Positions 8,633-19,800 of a stretch of 64,000 nucleotides of DNA are shown one piece after another. The position numbers were made by a program, and so were the translations under genes. Source of the DNA: Tritrichomonas musculus (Eukaryota; Parabasalia; Tritrichomonadida; Tritrichomonadidae); assembly GCA_039105265.1 (NCBI GenBank), contig JAPFFF010000004.1:1054001-1118000 (forward strand). The letters run 5' to 3'. Position 1 is the first letter of the stretch; every line of letters begins with the position of its first letter. A model generated the notes under the pieces. The model saw only the letters and a list, made by a program, of their open reading frames with translations, had not been told where the DNA came from and ran no database searches.

Positions 8633-10567
8633 TTATTTCTTGCTTGGCAATGATGGCTTCTTAATTATAGGCATTGCTTTAGCGCTTGATGCATGACTGT
8701 TAACATGACGCGATTGTATTACATTAGTTCTAGGTAATATTGGCTCTGTGATCTTAATAATAGTTTTGTCGTTGGGATTACCAATTATATTTAGTAAATT
8801 AGCAATTTTTACATTTTTTTCTTCCAATTCTTTCTTCAATTTGATATTTTCATTATTTTTGAAATTCAATTCTTTATTATATTCCTCTTTTGAAATGTGG
8901 TGCTGATTATCATTTCTCAATTTTTCATTTTCATATCTTAATTTATCATTTTCTTTTTTAAGCTCTTCGATTTCTTTCGTTTTACGTTCATTATCTGCAG
9001 TTAAATTGTCATTTTCATCGAATATGTCACATAATTTCATTTGCATTCTTCTTCTATTTCTTTCATTTTGGATATTATTAAATGTAATATTCTGTGTTCT
9101 GATTTTTTCTTGCTCATTTTTAATGCGTTGATTTTCTTCCAGCAATTTTTGTTTCTCTTGCAATAATAATTGATTTTGATCTTTTTCATGCTGAATTTCT
9201 AGTTTCAACTGGTCAATCTGCTTTTCTATATGTTCTGAGTTACTTGCACCAATGCTTCTTATTTGCATTGCAAGACCTTCATTAGCTCCCAAGAAATGTG
9301 AAAATCCAAGATGAATTGGTGGCTTTTGCCCAATTAAAGCTATCGAAGAACTGTTACTGCACCAGGCGAATGTAATCTTTCCATCATATTCTGACTTACT
9401 GGAATTGAAAGGCATCAATTGCTTGTTTTTCTCGGCAAATGATTTTTTAAAACTTTCGAGATTGATCTCTGTAGGTACTAAAATATTGTCATTTTGCTGA
9501 ATTGTGAAAAGTTGATTTTTTCCATTTGCACCAAAACCAAAAAGCTTACCAGACTCAGTAATAATCAACGAATGTGAATCTCCAACAGAGGCATCAACAG
9601 CTATTTCATTAGAAAGAGCATTATTCATGTTATGTAAGGGTACAAATTGATATTTGTCAATAGTTGTTCCATCGCCAAGCTGGCCTGATGAATTATCACC
9701 TACAGAGTAAACATGGCCGTTATCAGAAATGGCAATACAATGACCACAATATCCATAGACATGTTTAACGTGTACACCATACATAGAGTAAATTTCAGAA
9801 AAGTTTGGTGAGTTATTATTTAAGGCTCCATTTGCATATAACTTGCCATTTACTGTGACAACTACTGTGAATGAAATTTTTAGTTTGCAACAATTAGATT
9901 TTTCGTCAGGATGTGTATTCACTTGACTTTTAATTGGTGGCAAATGTGATCGAATAGAATGTGTATTTGGAAAATTGGGTTGATTTGGAATAAGAATGCT
10001 ACCATTTTTGTTAGCAACAGGAACATATACAGAACATCGACAAATATCATAAACTGGTTCCTGGAGATGAAAATGTCTAGGAGCTTTTGCAGGATTTTTG
10101 GAGAATATGTAAAAATCACCTTTTGCATCAATAGCAACAGGACTTAAATAACTTCCTGAAATGTAAACAATAGGATATTTGAAAGTATGAATTGAAGGAA
10201 CAAAATGAACGCTTTTTTCAGAGCAAATAATCATAAAACCTTTTTCTGTTAAATAAGCAGTATATATTTGGCCACATTTTACGGATATAAATTTATCAGC
10301 AACGTTATCAAAAATAATTTGAACTTGATTTTGATAAATTTGTCTATTTTGTGTACCTATAAAAAATGATCGATCGTCTCCATAACCAAATGCTTTTCCA
10401 TCTTTAGTAATATAAACACTGTGCTTGCTTCCCATTGAAAAAGCAACAATCTGGTTATAATCTAAGTTAATAAATTCAGGAGGATCAATCAAAGATGTTC
10501 CATCATCAGCTTGTTTGTTTGACTTAGTAAATAAATAATCAAAAGTGTTTCTTCCTGCGGCAATCAT
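8633..10567 (-). CDS. RCC1-repeat protein with C-terminal coiled coil
   Basis: 644 residues. The N-terminal about 410 residues carry RCC1-type beta-propeller repeats, clearest at GSKHSVYITKDGKAFGYG, GYCGHCIAISDNGHVYSVG followed by NSSGQLGDGT, and VGDSHSLIITESGKLFGFG. Residues about 440-600 form a long charged coiled coil (EKQIDQLKLEIQHEKDQ, EENQRIKNEQEKIR, EIEELKKENDKLRYENEKLR). A basic Ser/Ala/Lys-rich tail ends KKPSLPSKK. RCC1 propellers serve as Ran exchange factors or as general protein and chromatin binding platforms. With a divergent propeller and a coiled coil this is more likely a scaffold or cytoskeleton-associated protein than RCC1 itself. RCC1/coiled-coil proteins are numerous in trichomonads. 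The start is the only in-frame ATG near the first repeat. Confidence 0.88.
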   Translation of the reverse strand: MIAAGRNTFDYLFTKSNKQADDGTSLIDPPEFINLDYNQIVAFSMGSKHSVYITKDGKAFGYGDDRSFFIGTQNRQIYQNQVQIIFDNVADKFISVKCGQIYTAYLTEKGFMIICSEKSVHFVPSIHTFKYPIVYISGSYLSPVAIDAKGDFYIFSKNPAKAPRHFHLQEPVYDICRCSVYVPVANKNGSILIPNQPNFPNTHSIRSHLPPIKSQVNTHPDEKSNCCKLKISFTVVVTVNGKLYANGALNNNSPNFSEIYSMYGVHVKHVYGYCGHCIAISDNGHVYSVGDNSSGQLGDGTTIDKYQFVPLHNMNNALSNEIAVDASVGDSHSLIITESGKLFGFGANGKNQLFTIQQNDNILVPTEINLESFKKSFAEKNKQLMPFNSSKSEYDGKITFAWCSNSSSIALIGQKPPIHLGFSHFLGANEGLAMQIRSIGASNSEHIEKQIDQLKLEIQHEKDQNQLLLQEKQKLLEENQRIKNEQEKIRTQNITFNNIQNERNRRRMQMKLCDIFDENDNLTADNERKTKEIEELKKENDKLRYENEKLRNDNQHHISKEEYNKELNFKNNENIKLKKELEEKNVKIANLLNIIGNPNDKTIIKITEPILPRTNVIQSRHVNSHASSAKAMPIIKKPSLPSKK

Positions 10568-11202
10568 TAAAAAAATATAAAGAAAAATAAAATAACCAGA
10601 AAACTTAACTTTTTAAAAAGATGTAGATTATTTCAATTGAATTATTGTGAAATCATTCAATCCACAATCTCTCTTTTCAAAAATTGAATTATAAAAATAT
10701 ATCTTTTTATTTTTGAATTGATATTGGCCAAATTAACGTTCATAAATAATTCTCATTTTCTCTGAGCAATTTATTGAATATTTAAAAATTATGTGAAATT
10801 TATTTATAGAAAACTATTTTAATAATTTATTTATTATATTTGAAAATAATTCAATGATAACTTAAAAAAATAAAACAAGATTTTGATTAGCAAAATAGTT
10901 GTTTACCAATATTGCTGTGCGAAAATTCAGATTCAAATTACTAGTCAATAATTTTAATCAATTCAATATGTACCAATCATATATTTTTAATCAACTTATA
11001 TAGGAATTGTAGTATTATGTTTTCTATTATTAATCAATTAAAAGTTCAACCAACCTAAGTATTATGACAAAACTCATAATTAATTATGAAAAATTTTTTT
11101 GATGAAAATTTCGTTCCATACAAAGAAAATTAGAAGGTTTTATAATATTTATATAATAAAATATTCAAACAACTAGTATATAATATATTCTATAAATTCT
11201 AT
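10568..11202. other. AT-rich spacer
   Basis: No frame, repeat or structured RNA that I can support. It holds the promoter of the RCC1 gene and the 3' end of the Myb gene, both on the minus strand. Confidence 0.6.
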
Positions 11203-11997
11203 TTAAAATGCAAGAAGGTCTGAATCATTAGTTTGAACAAGAGTATTTGACCATAAGTCGTCTTCACCAAATGGAACATTTGGAAACATATTATCAAATG
11301 TTTGGTCATTACTTGCTCCTTCTCCTTTTTGTTCAACCTTTTGCTCATTTGCTGGTACAGTATTTGTTGGTTCAACATTGATTGGATCTATATTTAATGG
11401 ATCAACACTTATTGGATCAACAGTTAATGGATCAGCATTTATTGAATTTGCATTAATTGGATCTTCATTTAATGAATTTTCATTTAATGGATCAATATTT
11501 TCAGTAAATCGGAATTCGTTATTAGCAATTTTTTCTTCTGATTTTATGTTTTCATGATTATTTTCAATAAGATGATTTTTACGACTTTTAACAACAGATT
11601 GACTTACAAGTGAAGAATGATGATTTTTAATATTAACTGGTGACCTTGAATTGAAGCTCTGAGAAATAAGTGCCCATTTTGGACCATATTTATCGTAAAG
11701 ATCAATTAGTAATTCATCTTCTTCAGGAGTCCAAGGTCCATTGATTAAATTTGGTCTGAGGTAATTATTATAACGTTCACGGCATTGGCGAGCTGTTCTA
11801 TGTTTCATATGAATTGCGATTTCATTCCAGTTTGGTTGTTCTTGTGAGTTCACAAGTTGCTTTAAAAGTTCATCTTCAGCTTTAGTAAAACGAGTTCTTT
11901 GCGGCGCTTCGGTTATAGGCATATTGATAGGAGCGAATTGAGTATATGGGTTAGCAGTATTATATGTGTAGTAGTATTGGTTTGGAACAAACATCAT
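11203..11997 (-). CDS. R2R3 Myb-type transcription factor with pentapeptide repeats
   Basis: 264 residues. Two Myb/SANT repeats: R2 at about 34-82 (RTRFTKAEDELLKQL, NWNEIAIHM, TARQCRERYNNYL) and R3 at about 86-133 (GPWTPEEDELLIDLYDKYG, WALISQSF, NIKNHHSSL). The first tryptophan of R2 is replaced by Phe37 and its third position by Tyr76, as is common in trichomonad Mybs. The R3 recognition helix ends NIKNHHSSL, so DNA binding is likely. A PRRxS-free, Asn-rich tail holds about ten degenerate five-residue repeats of the type DPxxV/N-x (about 168-215). Trichomonad Mybs of this kind bind promoter elements of surface and iron-responsive genes; the target here is unknown. A TTTCATTTT initiator-like element lies about 20 bp upstream of the ATG. 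Confidence 0.9.
   Translation of the reverse strand: MMFVPNQYYYTYNTANPYTQFAPINMPITEAPQRTRFTKAEDELLKQLVNSQEQPNWNEIAIHMKHRTARQCRERYNNYLRPNLINGPWTPEEDELLIDLYDKYGPKWALISQSFNSRSPVNIKNHHSSLVSQSVVKSRKNHLIENNHENIKSEEKIANNEFRFTENIDPLNENSLNEDPINANSINADPLTVDPISVDPLNIDPINVEPTNTVPANEQKVEQKGEGASNDQTFDNMFPNVPFGEDDLWSNTLVQTNDSDLLAF
11353..11496 (-). repeat. 15-bp coding minisatellite in the Myb gene
   Basis: About ten 15-bp units (plus-strand core ATTGGATC or TTAATGGATC) encode pentads such as DPISV, DPLNI and DPINV. Units differ by point changes but keep length and frame, as expected for replication-slippage growth of a disordered linker. Confidence 0.75.
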
Positions 11998-12273
11998 TGG
12001 ATGTAAAATATTAAAATGAAATCATTAAGTATGATTATTTTTTTATGAAAATCATAATTGAATTTTTATGATATATTCAATATTTCAGGGAGAAAATCTG
12101 TTTATTTTTTTATATTTTTTATTTTTTTCTTTTAATATTTTTATTTCTTTCAATTATTTCAATAATTATTTTTCATAATTGATATATTTTCAATGCATTT
12201 CTTAAATTTAAGAAAAAAATAAAATCTAATTTTAATTCAAAAAATATTTCATTTTTTATCAAGAACGCTTAAA

Positions 12274-13221
12274 ATGTTACATTCAGAAACTCAAAATGGA
12301 TATCCTATGAGTATCCCTACATCATTTCATGGATACAAAATAATTAAATATCTTGGATGCGGTTCAACAAGTATTGTTGTCTTAATTGAAAAACAAGAAA
12401 CACATGAACAGTTTGCAGCCAAAATCATGGCAATTGATGATATAAGAAAAAGGAATTTGTCCAAATCAGTTAAAAGAGAAGTTACCGTTCTAATGCAACT
12501 TGACCATCCCAATATCATCAAACTTTATGAAACTTTCAAAATTAAAAATAAAGATGAAGAATATTATGTTATCGTTATGGAGTATTGTCCAAATGGTGAT
12601 TTATTAACGTATGCAAAAAGGAATCTTTTTAAAAATGAACTAGAAAAAAAGAAAATGATTTATAGCTTTATAGAAGCAATAAAATATCTTCATTCAAAAG
12701 GAGTATCACATGGAGATATAAAATCAGATAATATATTATTAGATTTAAACAACTCACCTAAATTATGTGATTTTGGTTTTTGCAGAACAAAATCAATTGT
12801 TGGAGATGAATCAAAAAATGGTACACTTTATTACGCTGCTCCAGAATTATTTGTTAAGGGCAATTTTGATCCCAAAAAAGCAGATATTTATGCAGTTGGT
12901 ATAACAATATATTCAATTTGTGAATTGCAATTTCCATTTAAAGATGGAAAACAAAATTATATTATCAAACAGATAATGAAAGGTAACTATTCAATTAGCC
13001 GAAATTTAGATCCACAGATCCGTAACATTGTTGAAGGATGTATTAAATCCAATCCAAAAGACAGAATGACAATTGATCAAATTCTTAATTCAAGCTACTT
13101 TAATGATGTCTGTAGTATGAAACCAAGTATATACAGTAAAGGCAACAATATAATGAGATACCCACAATATGGGCATCAATTAATGACTCCAAATACTTAC
13201 GAACCTGTTTTATCATATTAA
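12274..13221 (+). CDS. Ser/Thr protein kinase, CAMK/NEK-like, HGD catalytic loop
   Basis: 315 residues, essentially one kinase domain (about 21-285). Glycine loop LGCGSTSIV (27-35), Lys50 in AAKI, Glu69, catalytic loop HGDIKSDN (146-153), DFG (166-168), AAPE (188-191) and DIYAVGITIYS. The Arg of HRD is Gly147, so this is a non-RD kinase unlikely to depend on activation-loop phosphorylation. The Asp, Lys and Asn needed for catalysis are kept, so it is probably active. This HGD variant is a frequent feature of the large CAMK-like kinase family of trichomonads. A short C-terminal tail (about 30 residues) has no recognised domain. ATG 12274 is used; a second in-frame ATG at codon 12 is also possible because the domain starts after it. 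Confidence 0.9.
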   Translation: MLHSETQNGYPMSIPTSFHGYKIIKYLGCGSTSIVVLIEKQETHEQFAAKIMAIDDIRKRNLSKSVKREVTVLMQLDHPNIIKLYETFKIKNKDEEYYVIVMEYCPNGDLLTYAKRNLFKNELEKKKMIYSFIEAIKYLHSKGVSHGDIKSDNILLDLNNSPKLCDFGFCRTKSIVGDESKNGTLYYAAPELFVKGNFDPKKADIYAVGITIYSICELQFPFKDGKQNYIIKQIMKGNYSISRNLDPQIRNIVEGCIKSNPKDRMTIDQILNSSYFNDVCSMKPSIYSKGNNIMRYPQYGHQLMTPNTYEPVLSY

Positions 13222-13630
13222 CTAATAATGACAAATGTTTGTATTTAATAAAGTTTTTTTCAATTAAACATTAAAAATTTTAATTTTTTTTTTTTTTTTT
13301 TTTATCGGACAGTAAAACTACGCCCATTATAGCCAAACAAATTGGCTCACTGCAGATATCAAATATTATGATTTGAATTTAGTTAAAGCATTGTATATTA
13401 TGATGGAATGACTGCTTTTCAACAATGTATTTAAAGCACATTTTTCTTGATATTTAAACATTTTTTATACTTATTTTACAATTTTAAAATTAATAATCAT
13501 ATATTTATAAATAAATATTATTAAAAAATTATATAACAATAAATAAAAATCAATATAAACATGCTTTTATCAAATTCAAATTTGGTGAAGTGAATTCTCT
13601 CGATTTTGAATTCTGAAATTTTGAATTTCA
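13222..13630. other. AT-rich spacer with a poly(T) run
   Basis: Contains a run of about 20 T near 13280-13303 and then an atypically GC-richer stretch (about 13305-13420) without an open frame, possibly a remnant of a lost gene. Nothing I can name. Confidence 0.4.
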
Positions 13631-15229
13631 ATGTTCTTTATTTTTTCTCTTGTTTCAGCATTACTCCATACAAACTTTCAAGGTAAATCTTTTCAATGCA
13701 ATGATATAAATGATCCATGCAATTATGAAAATGTTCAAAAACAAATGTCTCATGGAGATACAATTATTATTACAGACAAAAATATTTTTGAACAAGACCA
13801 CCTCGACTCTTTTCATAATTTATCATCTAAAGCTTTATCAATGGGAATTTCATTAAGAGGATTAAACACCACAATAAATGGAACCTTATCAAATTATTAT
13901 TTTCCAGCCTTCATTTCTTTTCAAAGTTCATATAGTATTTTTATTGAATATTTCACATTTATCAGCTTTTCTTCTTCAATATTTCATTGTAAAAGCAGTG
14001 CAACTTTACTTTTTTCTTATTGCGATTTTCATAATAATCACGTTGATAATAAGCTTTCTATTTTAATATTCGAAACATCAAGTAAAGTGGTTATTAATCA
14101 TACCATTTTTTCAATTCTAACCTCACATAATTCTTCTATTTTTTTATCAAATTTATCAAGCATTGTATTAGATAGTTGTACCATTGATAAAGCATTTACC
14201 TTTCATTCATCTAAACATTTTCCTATTTTTTTATTAGTACAATCTCAAATAAATATAATGAACTCAAAGATCATTCAAAGCCAAGCGCCATATTCTCCTT
14301 TTTTTATTTTAAAAAATTCATCAAATGTTTTAATTGAGAACACGTCATTTTTGTCGAATCAAAACACTATTATTTTTAAATGTAAAGAAGCAAACTCCAT
14401 TATAATTCGGAATTCATTTTTTTATGATAATATGGGATGCTTCATAAAAAATGACAAACAAAAAGTTGAATTACGCATTTCTAATACTCGATTTGAGCAG
14501 AATTTTTCGCCTACACAATCTTTTATAAATCTATTAAATTCATCAGTCCACATCTATAATTACAGTTCGTTTATTTCAAATTCAGGTCATTCCTCCCTAA
14601 TACATTTTTCCGGCCCGAAGTCTTTGGCTTTTATTAACGAAACTGCATTTCTTAATAATCAAAATGACGACTCGATTATCAAATGCACAGTCAATGACAA
14701 AATGACCATCTATTCTTGTATGTTTAACAATAGCCAATCAAAAAATGCGGTTATAATGGGAAATCACTCATACATAAAAATCGATCAATCTCACTTTTAT
14801 AGGTCATGGTCGCTTTCGATTATGACAGTTTCTTGCGAAATTCATCTTCTTAATTCTTTATTTACAGGAAGTGAAACATATGGAAAGCTCGCTATTTCAT
14901 CGTTGAATTGTCATGATTCGAAGATATTTAATTCTTCTTTCAATGATAACTCTCTATCTTTTCTTATCAAATTGAATGGATCAGTTACTCTTAAAAATTT
15001 AAATTTTAATTCACTGAAAGAATACGCTATATCAAAAAATTTATTAAAGAATTGTCAAAATTGCCAATTTTTGGAAGAAATAATTAAAGAAGAGAATTAT
15101 AATTTGAATATTTCGACTATTTTTACCATCGTTTTACCCGTAATGATATTTGTACTTATTCTCTTTATTTTCCGGAAACGGTTCTTTTACTTTTGGAGAA
15201 TATCGATAAATAAGAAAATAAAGGATTAG
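13631..15229 (+). CDS. type I membrane surface protein, right-handed beta-helix type
   Basis: 532 residues. Begins with a signal peptide (MFFIFSLVSALLHTNF). The long ectodomain is rich in Ser, Asn, Phe and Ile and built from irregular beta-strand turns typical of a parallel beta-helix (SKIIQSQAPY, SFFYDNMGCF, TAFLNNQNDD, SHFYRSW, SLFTGSETYG, SSFNDNS). Many N-x-S/T sequons are present. One transmembrane helix (about 492-516, ISTIFTIVLPVMIFVLILFIF) is followed by a short, very basic cytoplasmic tail. This matches the large family of trichomonad beta-helix (Pmp-like) putative surface proteins, thought to act in adhesion or host interaction; that role is inference. The ATG directly follows TTTCA, which could be an initiator overlapping the start. 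Confidence 0.82.
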   Translation: MFFIFSLVSALLHTNFQGKSFQCNDINDPCNYENVQKQMSHGDTIIITDKNIFEQDHLDSFHNLSSKALSMGISLRGLNTTINGTLSNYYFPAFISFQSSYSIFIEYFTFISFSSSIFHCKSSATLLFSYCDFHNNHVDNKLSILIFETSSKVVINHTIFSILTSHNSSIFLSNLSSIVLDSCTIDKAFTFHSSKHFPIFLLVQSQINIMNSKIIQSQAPYSPFFILKNSSNVLIENTSFLSNQNTIIFKCKEANSIIIRNSFFYDNMGCFIKNDKQKVELRISNTRFEQNFSPTQSFINLLNSSVHIYNYSSFISNSGHSSLIHFSGPKSLAFINETAFLNNQNDDSIIKCTVNDKMTIYSCMFNNSQSKNAVIMGNHSYIKIDQSHFYRSWSLSIMTVSCEIHLLNSLFTGSETYGKLAISSLNCHDSKIFNSSFNDNSLSFLIKLNGSVTLKNLNFNSLKEYAISKNLLKNCQNCQFLEEIIKEENYNLNISTIFTIVLPVMIFVLILFIFRKRFFYFWRISINKKIKD

Positions 15230-15384
15230 CATCTGCTTTATATCTCTTAATTTCCTTTACATTTTGCTAATTACTGCTTTTTGTTTCTAGATTATAAAAA
15301 CCATGAACCAATATTTAGATAATTGTATTAATTGTTTGATGCTTTCACTTGATTGCACTAGAGTTGTTATGATATAAAATCATT

Positions 15385-15415
<31 letters not shown>

Positions 15416-15478
15416 GTATATAAATCTGGTCAGTATTAATTTCAAATTTGTATGATTTACGTTTTCTATTTTTTTTTA

Positions 15479-15871
15479 ATGTCGAAAACAGATAACTTTG
15501 ATGCTTTACTTGAAAAATCAGATGATCCTTTGGAAATTATGAACGCAATGAAAAAGCGTTTTAATATTCCCAGCGTTGAGCAAAAAAAGAAAACTGTTTC
15601 CCGTAGGAAATATCATGAAAATGTCGAAACGCAGACACAACAGTCAAATGCGCAACTTACAAATGAATTTGTTTCAAATTGGATATTTAATGAATCTCCT
15701 GACATCACTGATCCACCACCAGATCTTGAAATTTGCGATTCCTTTGATTATTACGTTCAAGATGATCCAAAATTAGGCCGAGGAGTAGATGATGGCTCAT
15801 TTCCTGATGATCCTGTTCTTCGAATCTTAAGGAGAAAATTATGTCGTCTTGAAAATCAACAAAATCAATAA
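15479..15871 (+). CDS. small acidic protein of unknown function
   Basis: 130 residues from the ATG at 15479. A longer frame begins upstream at 15452 with a hydrophobic stretch, but that is T-rich leader rather than protein. The sequence is polar and acidic with a basic patch (KKKTVSRRKYHE near 46-57) and a clear end motif DDPVLRILRRKLCRLE that looks like the start of a coiled coil. I do not recognise the family. Because the coiled-coil-like end stops abruptly and similar helical sequence resumes downstream in other frames up to 16229, the present frame may be the front part of a longer ancestral gene. Confidence 0.5.
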   Translation: MSKTDNFDALLEKSDDPLEIMNAMKKRFNIPSVEQKKKTVSRRKYHENVETQTQQSNAQLTNEFVSNWIFNESPDITDPPPDLEICDSFDYYVQDDPKLGRGVDDGSFPDDPVLRILRRKLCRLENQQNQ

Positions 15872-16229
15872 TTGTATTTTAACGAGGAACTCAAAAAAAA
15901 AATTAGCAATGCGTAATTACATCAATTTCAACTGATTGTATATATGCAAAAAATGCTTTTTTTTTTTTAAGATATCATAAGCCAAAAAAGTGAAGAAATT
16001 AAGATACAATCGATGATATTCGAAAGAGATTAAATTATTTGGAAAGTCAATTATCATCATCAAAAAATATTCCTGTTGCCTCTCCAATTACTCCAAGAAT
16101 TACTCGGATTCCACATATTTTTAATCCATATGTTCAACCTGCATTTGTTGCAACATTTGAAACAAAAGATGGAAACAACAGAATATTTAAAGATTTATTA
16201 GTTTTAGTTCTTAGAATCTGCGAATAATA
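15872..16229 (+). pseudogene. possible decayed or spliced 3' part of the preceding gene
   Basis: After the stop at 15869-15871 the same frame still reads YFNEELKKKISNA. A second frame then reads DIISQKSEEI, and a third reads DDIRKRLNYLESQLSSSKN and continues to the TAA at 16225-16227 (ITRIPHIFNPYVQPAFVATF). These are heptad-like and protein-like rather than random AT sequence. Either the gene is broken by stops and frameshifts, or a segment such as GTATATATGC to TTTTAAG (about 15937-15970) is an intron; its borders are weak. Confidence 0.4.
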
Positions 16230-16806
16230 AAATGATGAATGAAATAAAGTTTTTAGAAGCTAGATTATAGGAAAAAAGATTGAATTAAAATTGAAAATAA
16301 CATAACTTTTAGATAAATGTTCTAACATAATTCTTCTATGCATTGAGATATAATTATTTTATTTTTTTTCAAATGTATTCAAAATACAAAAAGGCAATAA
16401 AACAAATGGACAATAATGTTTTACCATATTTTCCTATATACAAATAAATAGAAAAATACAAAAAAATAATAAACATTAAAAAATGCATTTTAGTTTATAC
16501 ATTATTAAGATAATTAATAATCAAAAATTGAATTAATAGATTATTTTTTCAATAAAAATAATTTTGATTTTTATATTATTGATCAGATCGAATTCTTTTT
16601 ATAAATAAATTATATCGTGACCTGTTTTTATTTACAGATTTATTTATTTAAAGGCGAAATATTGACCTCAAATTATCTCACTTTTGTTTTAATAACATAT
16701 TTGATAAGAATATCATAAAAAGCCCTTTGAAAATTCAATGATTCTTTTGAAAAAAAAACGATGATATTTAATTTAATATTCTTTCCTCCATTTTTTATAT
16801 ACTTAT
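16230..16806. other. AT-rich spacer
   Basis: No gene or repeat seen. It must hold the promoter of the large Sel1 gene. TCCATTTTTTATAT close to the ATG at 16807 is the only initiator-like sequence. Confidence 0.55.
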
Positions 16807-19800
16807 ATGAAAATAGCACATAATAACAACCCAGAAATAAAAAATCCATCGGATTACTACAAAGTAATGGGAGAAATAAGAGGATGCAATAGTATTTTAG
16901 GAACAACATATCTTGCTACTTTAATAGATGACGAATCCACAAAACAACCAAACGATAAAAACGAGTATTTTTCGATTTATGTTACGAATGAAATTTTTCA
17001 ACGAAAAGAAAATTATTTGCAATGGACAAAGAAAATAAGAGAAATGGCAATTAACAATAGTCATCCAAATATTCAGCGAATTATAGCTTATTCAATAAAT
17101 GGGCAAATGTTTTTACCATTTAACCAAGATAAAATTTTTGATGAAATTTCTGAAGTTCAACAACCTATGGTAGTTTGCCAATATTTTCGCAATGATGATT
17201 CAATTGAACAAAATACCTTGAATTTATTTTCGAAGTTATATTCAACATTAGATGTTAATTCACCTTTCAATGCCACAATATATATCACATTACACGACTT
17301 AATCGACTTTGAAAAATCGCATTATCTTTTTTCTAGCACGAACAAACAAATGATAATATACGGTATCGTATCAGCTATGAATTATTTACACCAAAATGAC
17401 ATTTGCCATCATGAACTAACTCCATCCAATATTATGATACACTTAAATTCTGTTCAAAAAGTTGAATATAATCCCGAACAGCCCCAAAAATCAGAAAATG
17501 ATATTAAATATTGCTTTCAATCAGATTTTATTGACGTTAAAGTATTTAATTTTGAATCTTCTATTGTTAACATGTCGCATTTGAAAAATTATCCCTTAAT
17601 TATTGAATCGCTACCATATTATGCACCCGAGTCCCTTCAAAATAGTATTTTTGACAAAATGACAGACATTTACTCCTTCGGAATCGTTCTTTATCAAATT
17701 TTGACGAATGATGCGCATTTATACTCAGAGCTAGAGGACAAAGAAACGGAGATTAAAATAAAAGTTCCTGCTGGCTATCGTCCTAACATTTTCATTTCAC
17801 TTCCCTTTCAATTTCAGAAGATAATTGATCGTTGTACCGACCAGGACCCCGAAAAGAGACCCTCTTTTCAGAGACTTGCTGATCTTCTTGTCACCGAACG
17901 ATACATTCTCAAAGGCTGCGACAATGAAATGTACAAAGAATACTTCACGCGAATCACGAATGAAGAATCACAGCTCAACATCTATCCTGATGAAAACGAA
18001 GATGATGAAAGCATGAGTGATGACAATGAAGAAGAAGACACAAAAGAAATTGAAATTGAAAAAGAAGAAGAAATTGAAGAAGAAGAAGAAACTAAAAAGA
18101 ATGAAAATATGGTCCCTTTAAGCCCTTCTAAATATATCAAACCAAAGGATTTGATTAGTTCAAATAATGAAAAAAAAATTGTCGGCGCAACACTTGAAAA
18201 TTCTCATATAAATGCAAGCAACGTTGATCTTAACGACATGCGCATTTATCAATTCAATCTTGACGATTTGATAAACAACACGAAGTCAGTTTCGGAGATG
18301 CTAAAAAATGACGAATACAAAATCGGTGATGAGGACAAATTACTTCTGAAAAAGTCGCTCGAAGGCGATTCAAAAAGTTGCTACACAATTTATACAAAGT
18401 TAGTTAAAGGTGAAGATGGCTTTCCAAAGAAGATAGATGAAAGTGTTGTGTTTCTTAAATATGCAGCTGATCATGACGATGAGAAAGCATTGTTTGAATA
18501 CGCCAACATATTGATGAAAGGTGAAATAATTCCCCATGATTATTTGACTGCCTTTCATTACTTTAAAAAAAGTGGCGAATTGTATGGTAACGACATATCG
18601 TTAGTGAAAAGTGGCATGCTTCTTGAATCACAAGGCAAATTAAAAAGTGCCAAAGAATATTATAAGAAAGCAATGGACAAAGGAAACTTGGACGCTTCTT
18701 GTCATTATGCTTACTTATTAGAGAAAGAAAGCTCATCATTATCATCATCACTGTCACTATTGCCACATTCCAAAAAAGACAGAAAGAAGAAAGAAGAAGA
18801 AGATAATAACAAGTATGAACAAGCATGCAAAATGTATCGAGAAGCTGCAGAAAAAGGAAGCATTCTTGGCCTTTACCATTATGAAAGAGTTCATCAAAAG
18901 AATTCTGATAATTACGATCCTAAATTACTAATTAAATACGCAAAACATATTGAAGAAATTAATCCAAAAAAGGCTTCTTTAATTTATAAAAAAGTTGCTG
19001 ATGCCGGTGATCCTGATGCACAAGTTGGTTATGGATTAATGCTTGAAAAAGGCTTAGGTATTAGTAAACCAAATCAAGAACTCGCTTTCTTTTACTATGA
19101 AAATTCAGCTAAAGCAAACAATGCTGCAGGCAACTATAATTATGCACGAGCACTTCAGAATGGAATTGGCACACGAAAGAACATTCAATTAGCTTGCGAA
19201 TATTACGAAAAAGCAGCAAAATTAGGAAATGCCGATGCAATGAATAGTTATGGAAAATTAAAAGAAGCAGGAGTTGTTCGAAGATCGAAATCATTAACGA
19301 ATACAACTTTTTCTGAATTGAATTCTGAATCAACGTATCAACCAACTAAGAATCCAATTAAAAACGATCTTGATGACGCAGCACAATATTTCAAGATGTC
19401 TGCTGATGCTGGCAATGCAGAAGGAATGGTTAATTATGCACGATTTTTAGAACTTGGCTGTGCTTCAACTGTTCCTAAAAATATCAACGAATCAGCCAAA
19501 TTTTATAAAATGGCAGCTGATAATGGCAATGCTGATGGAATGTACAATATAGCACGAATGCTTCAAGGAGGAATTGGAATTACAAAAGACCTTAAATTGG
19601 CCTTTACTTATTTCCAAAAAGCGTCAGAAACAGGAAATACTCGTGCAATGAATTCAACAGGCTTCATGCTTCACAAAGGTCTTGGTACTGCAAAGAACGA
19701 TCAAGAAGCCTTGAAATATTTTAAAATGGGAGCTAAAGCAGGCCTGCCAGTATCAATGAACAACTATGCAGAAATGCTAGAAAAAGGAGAAGGCAATCCT

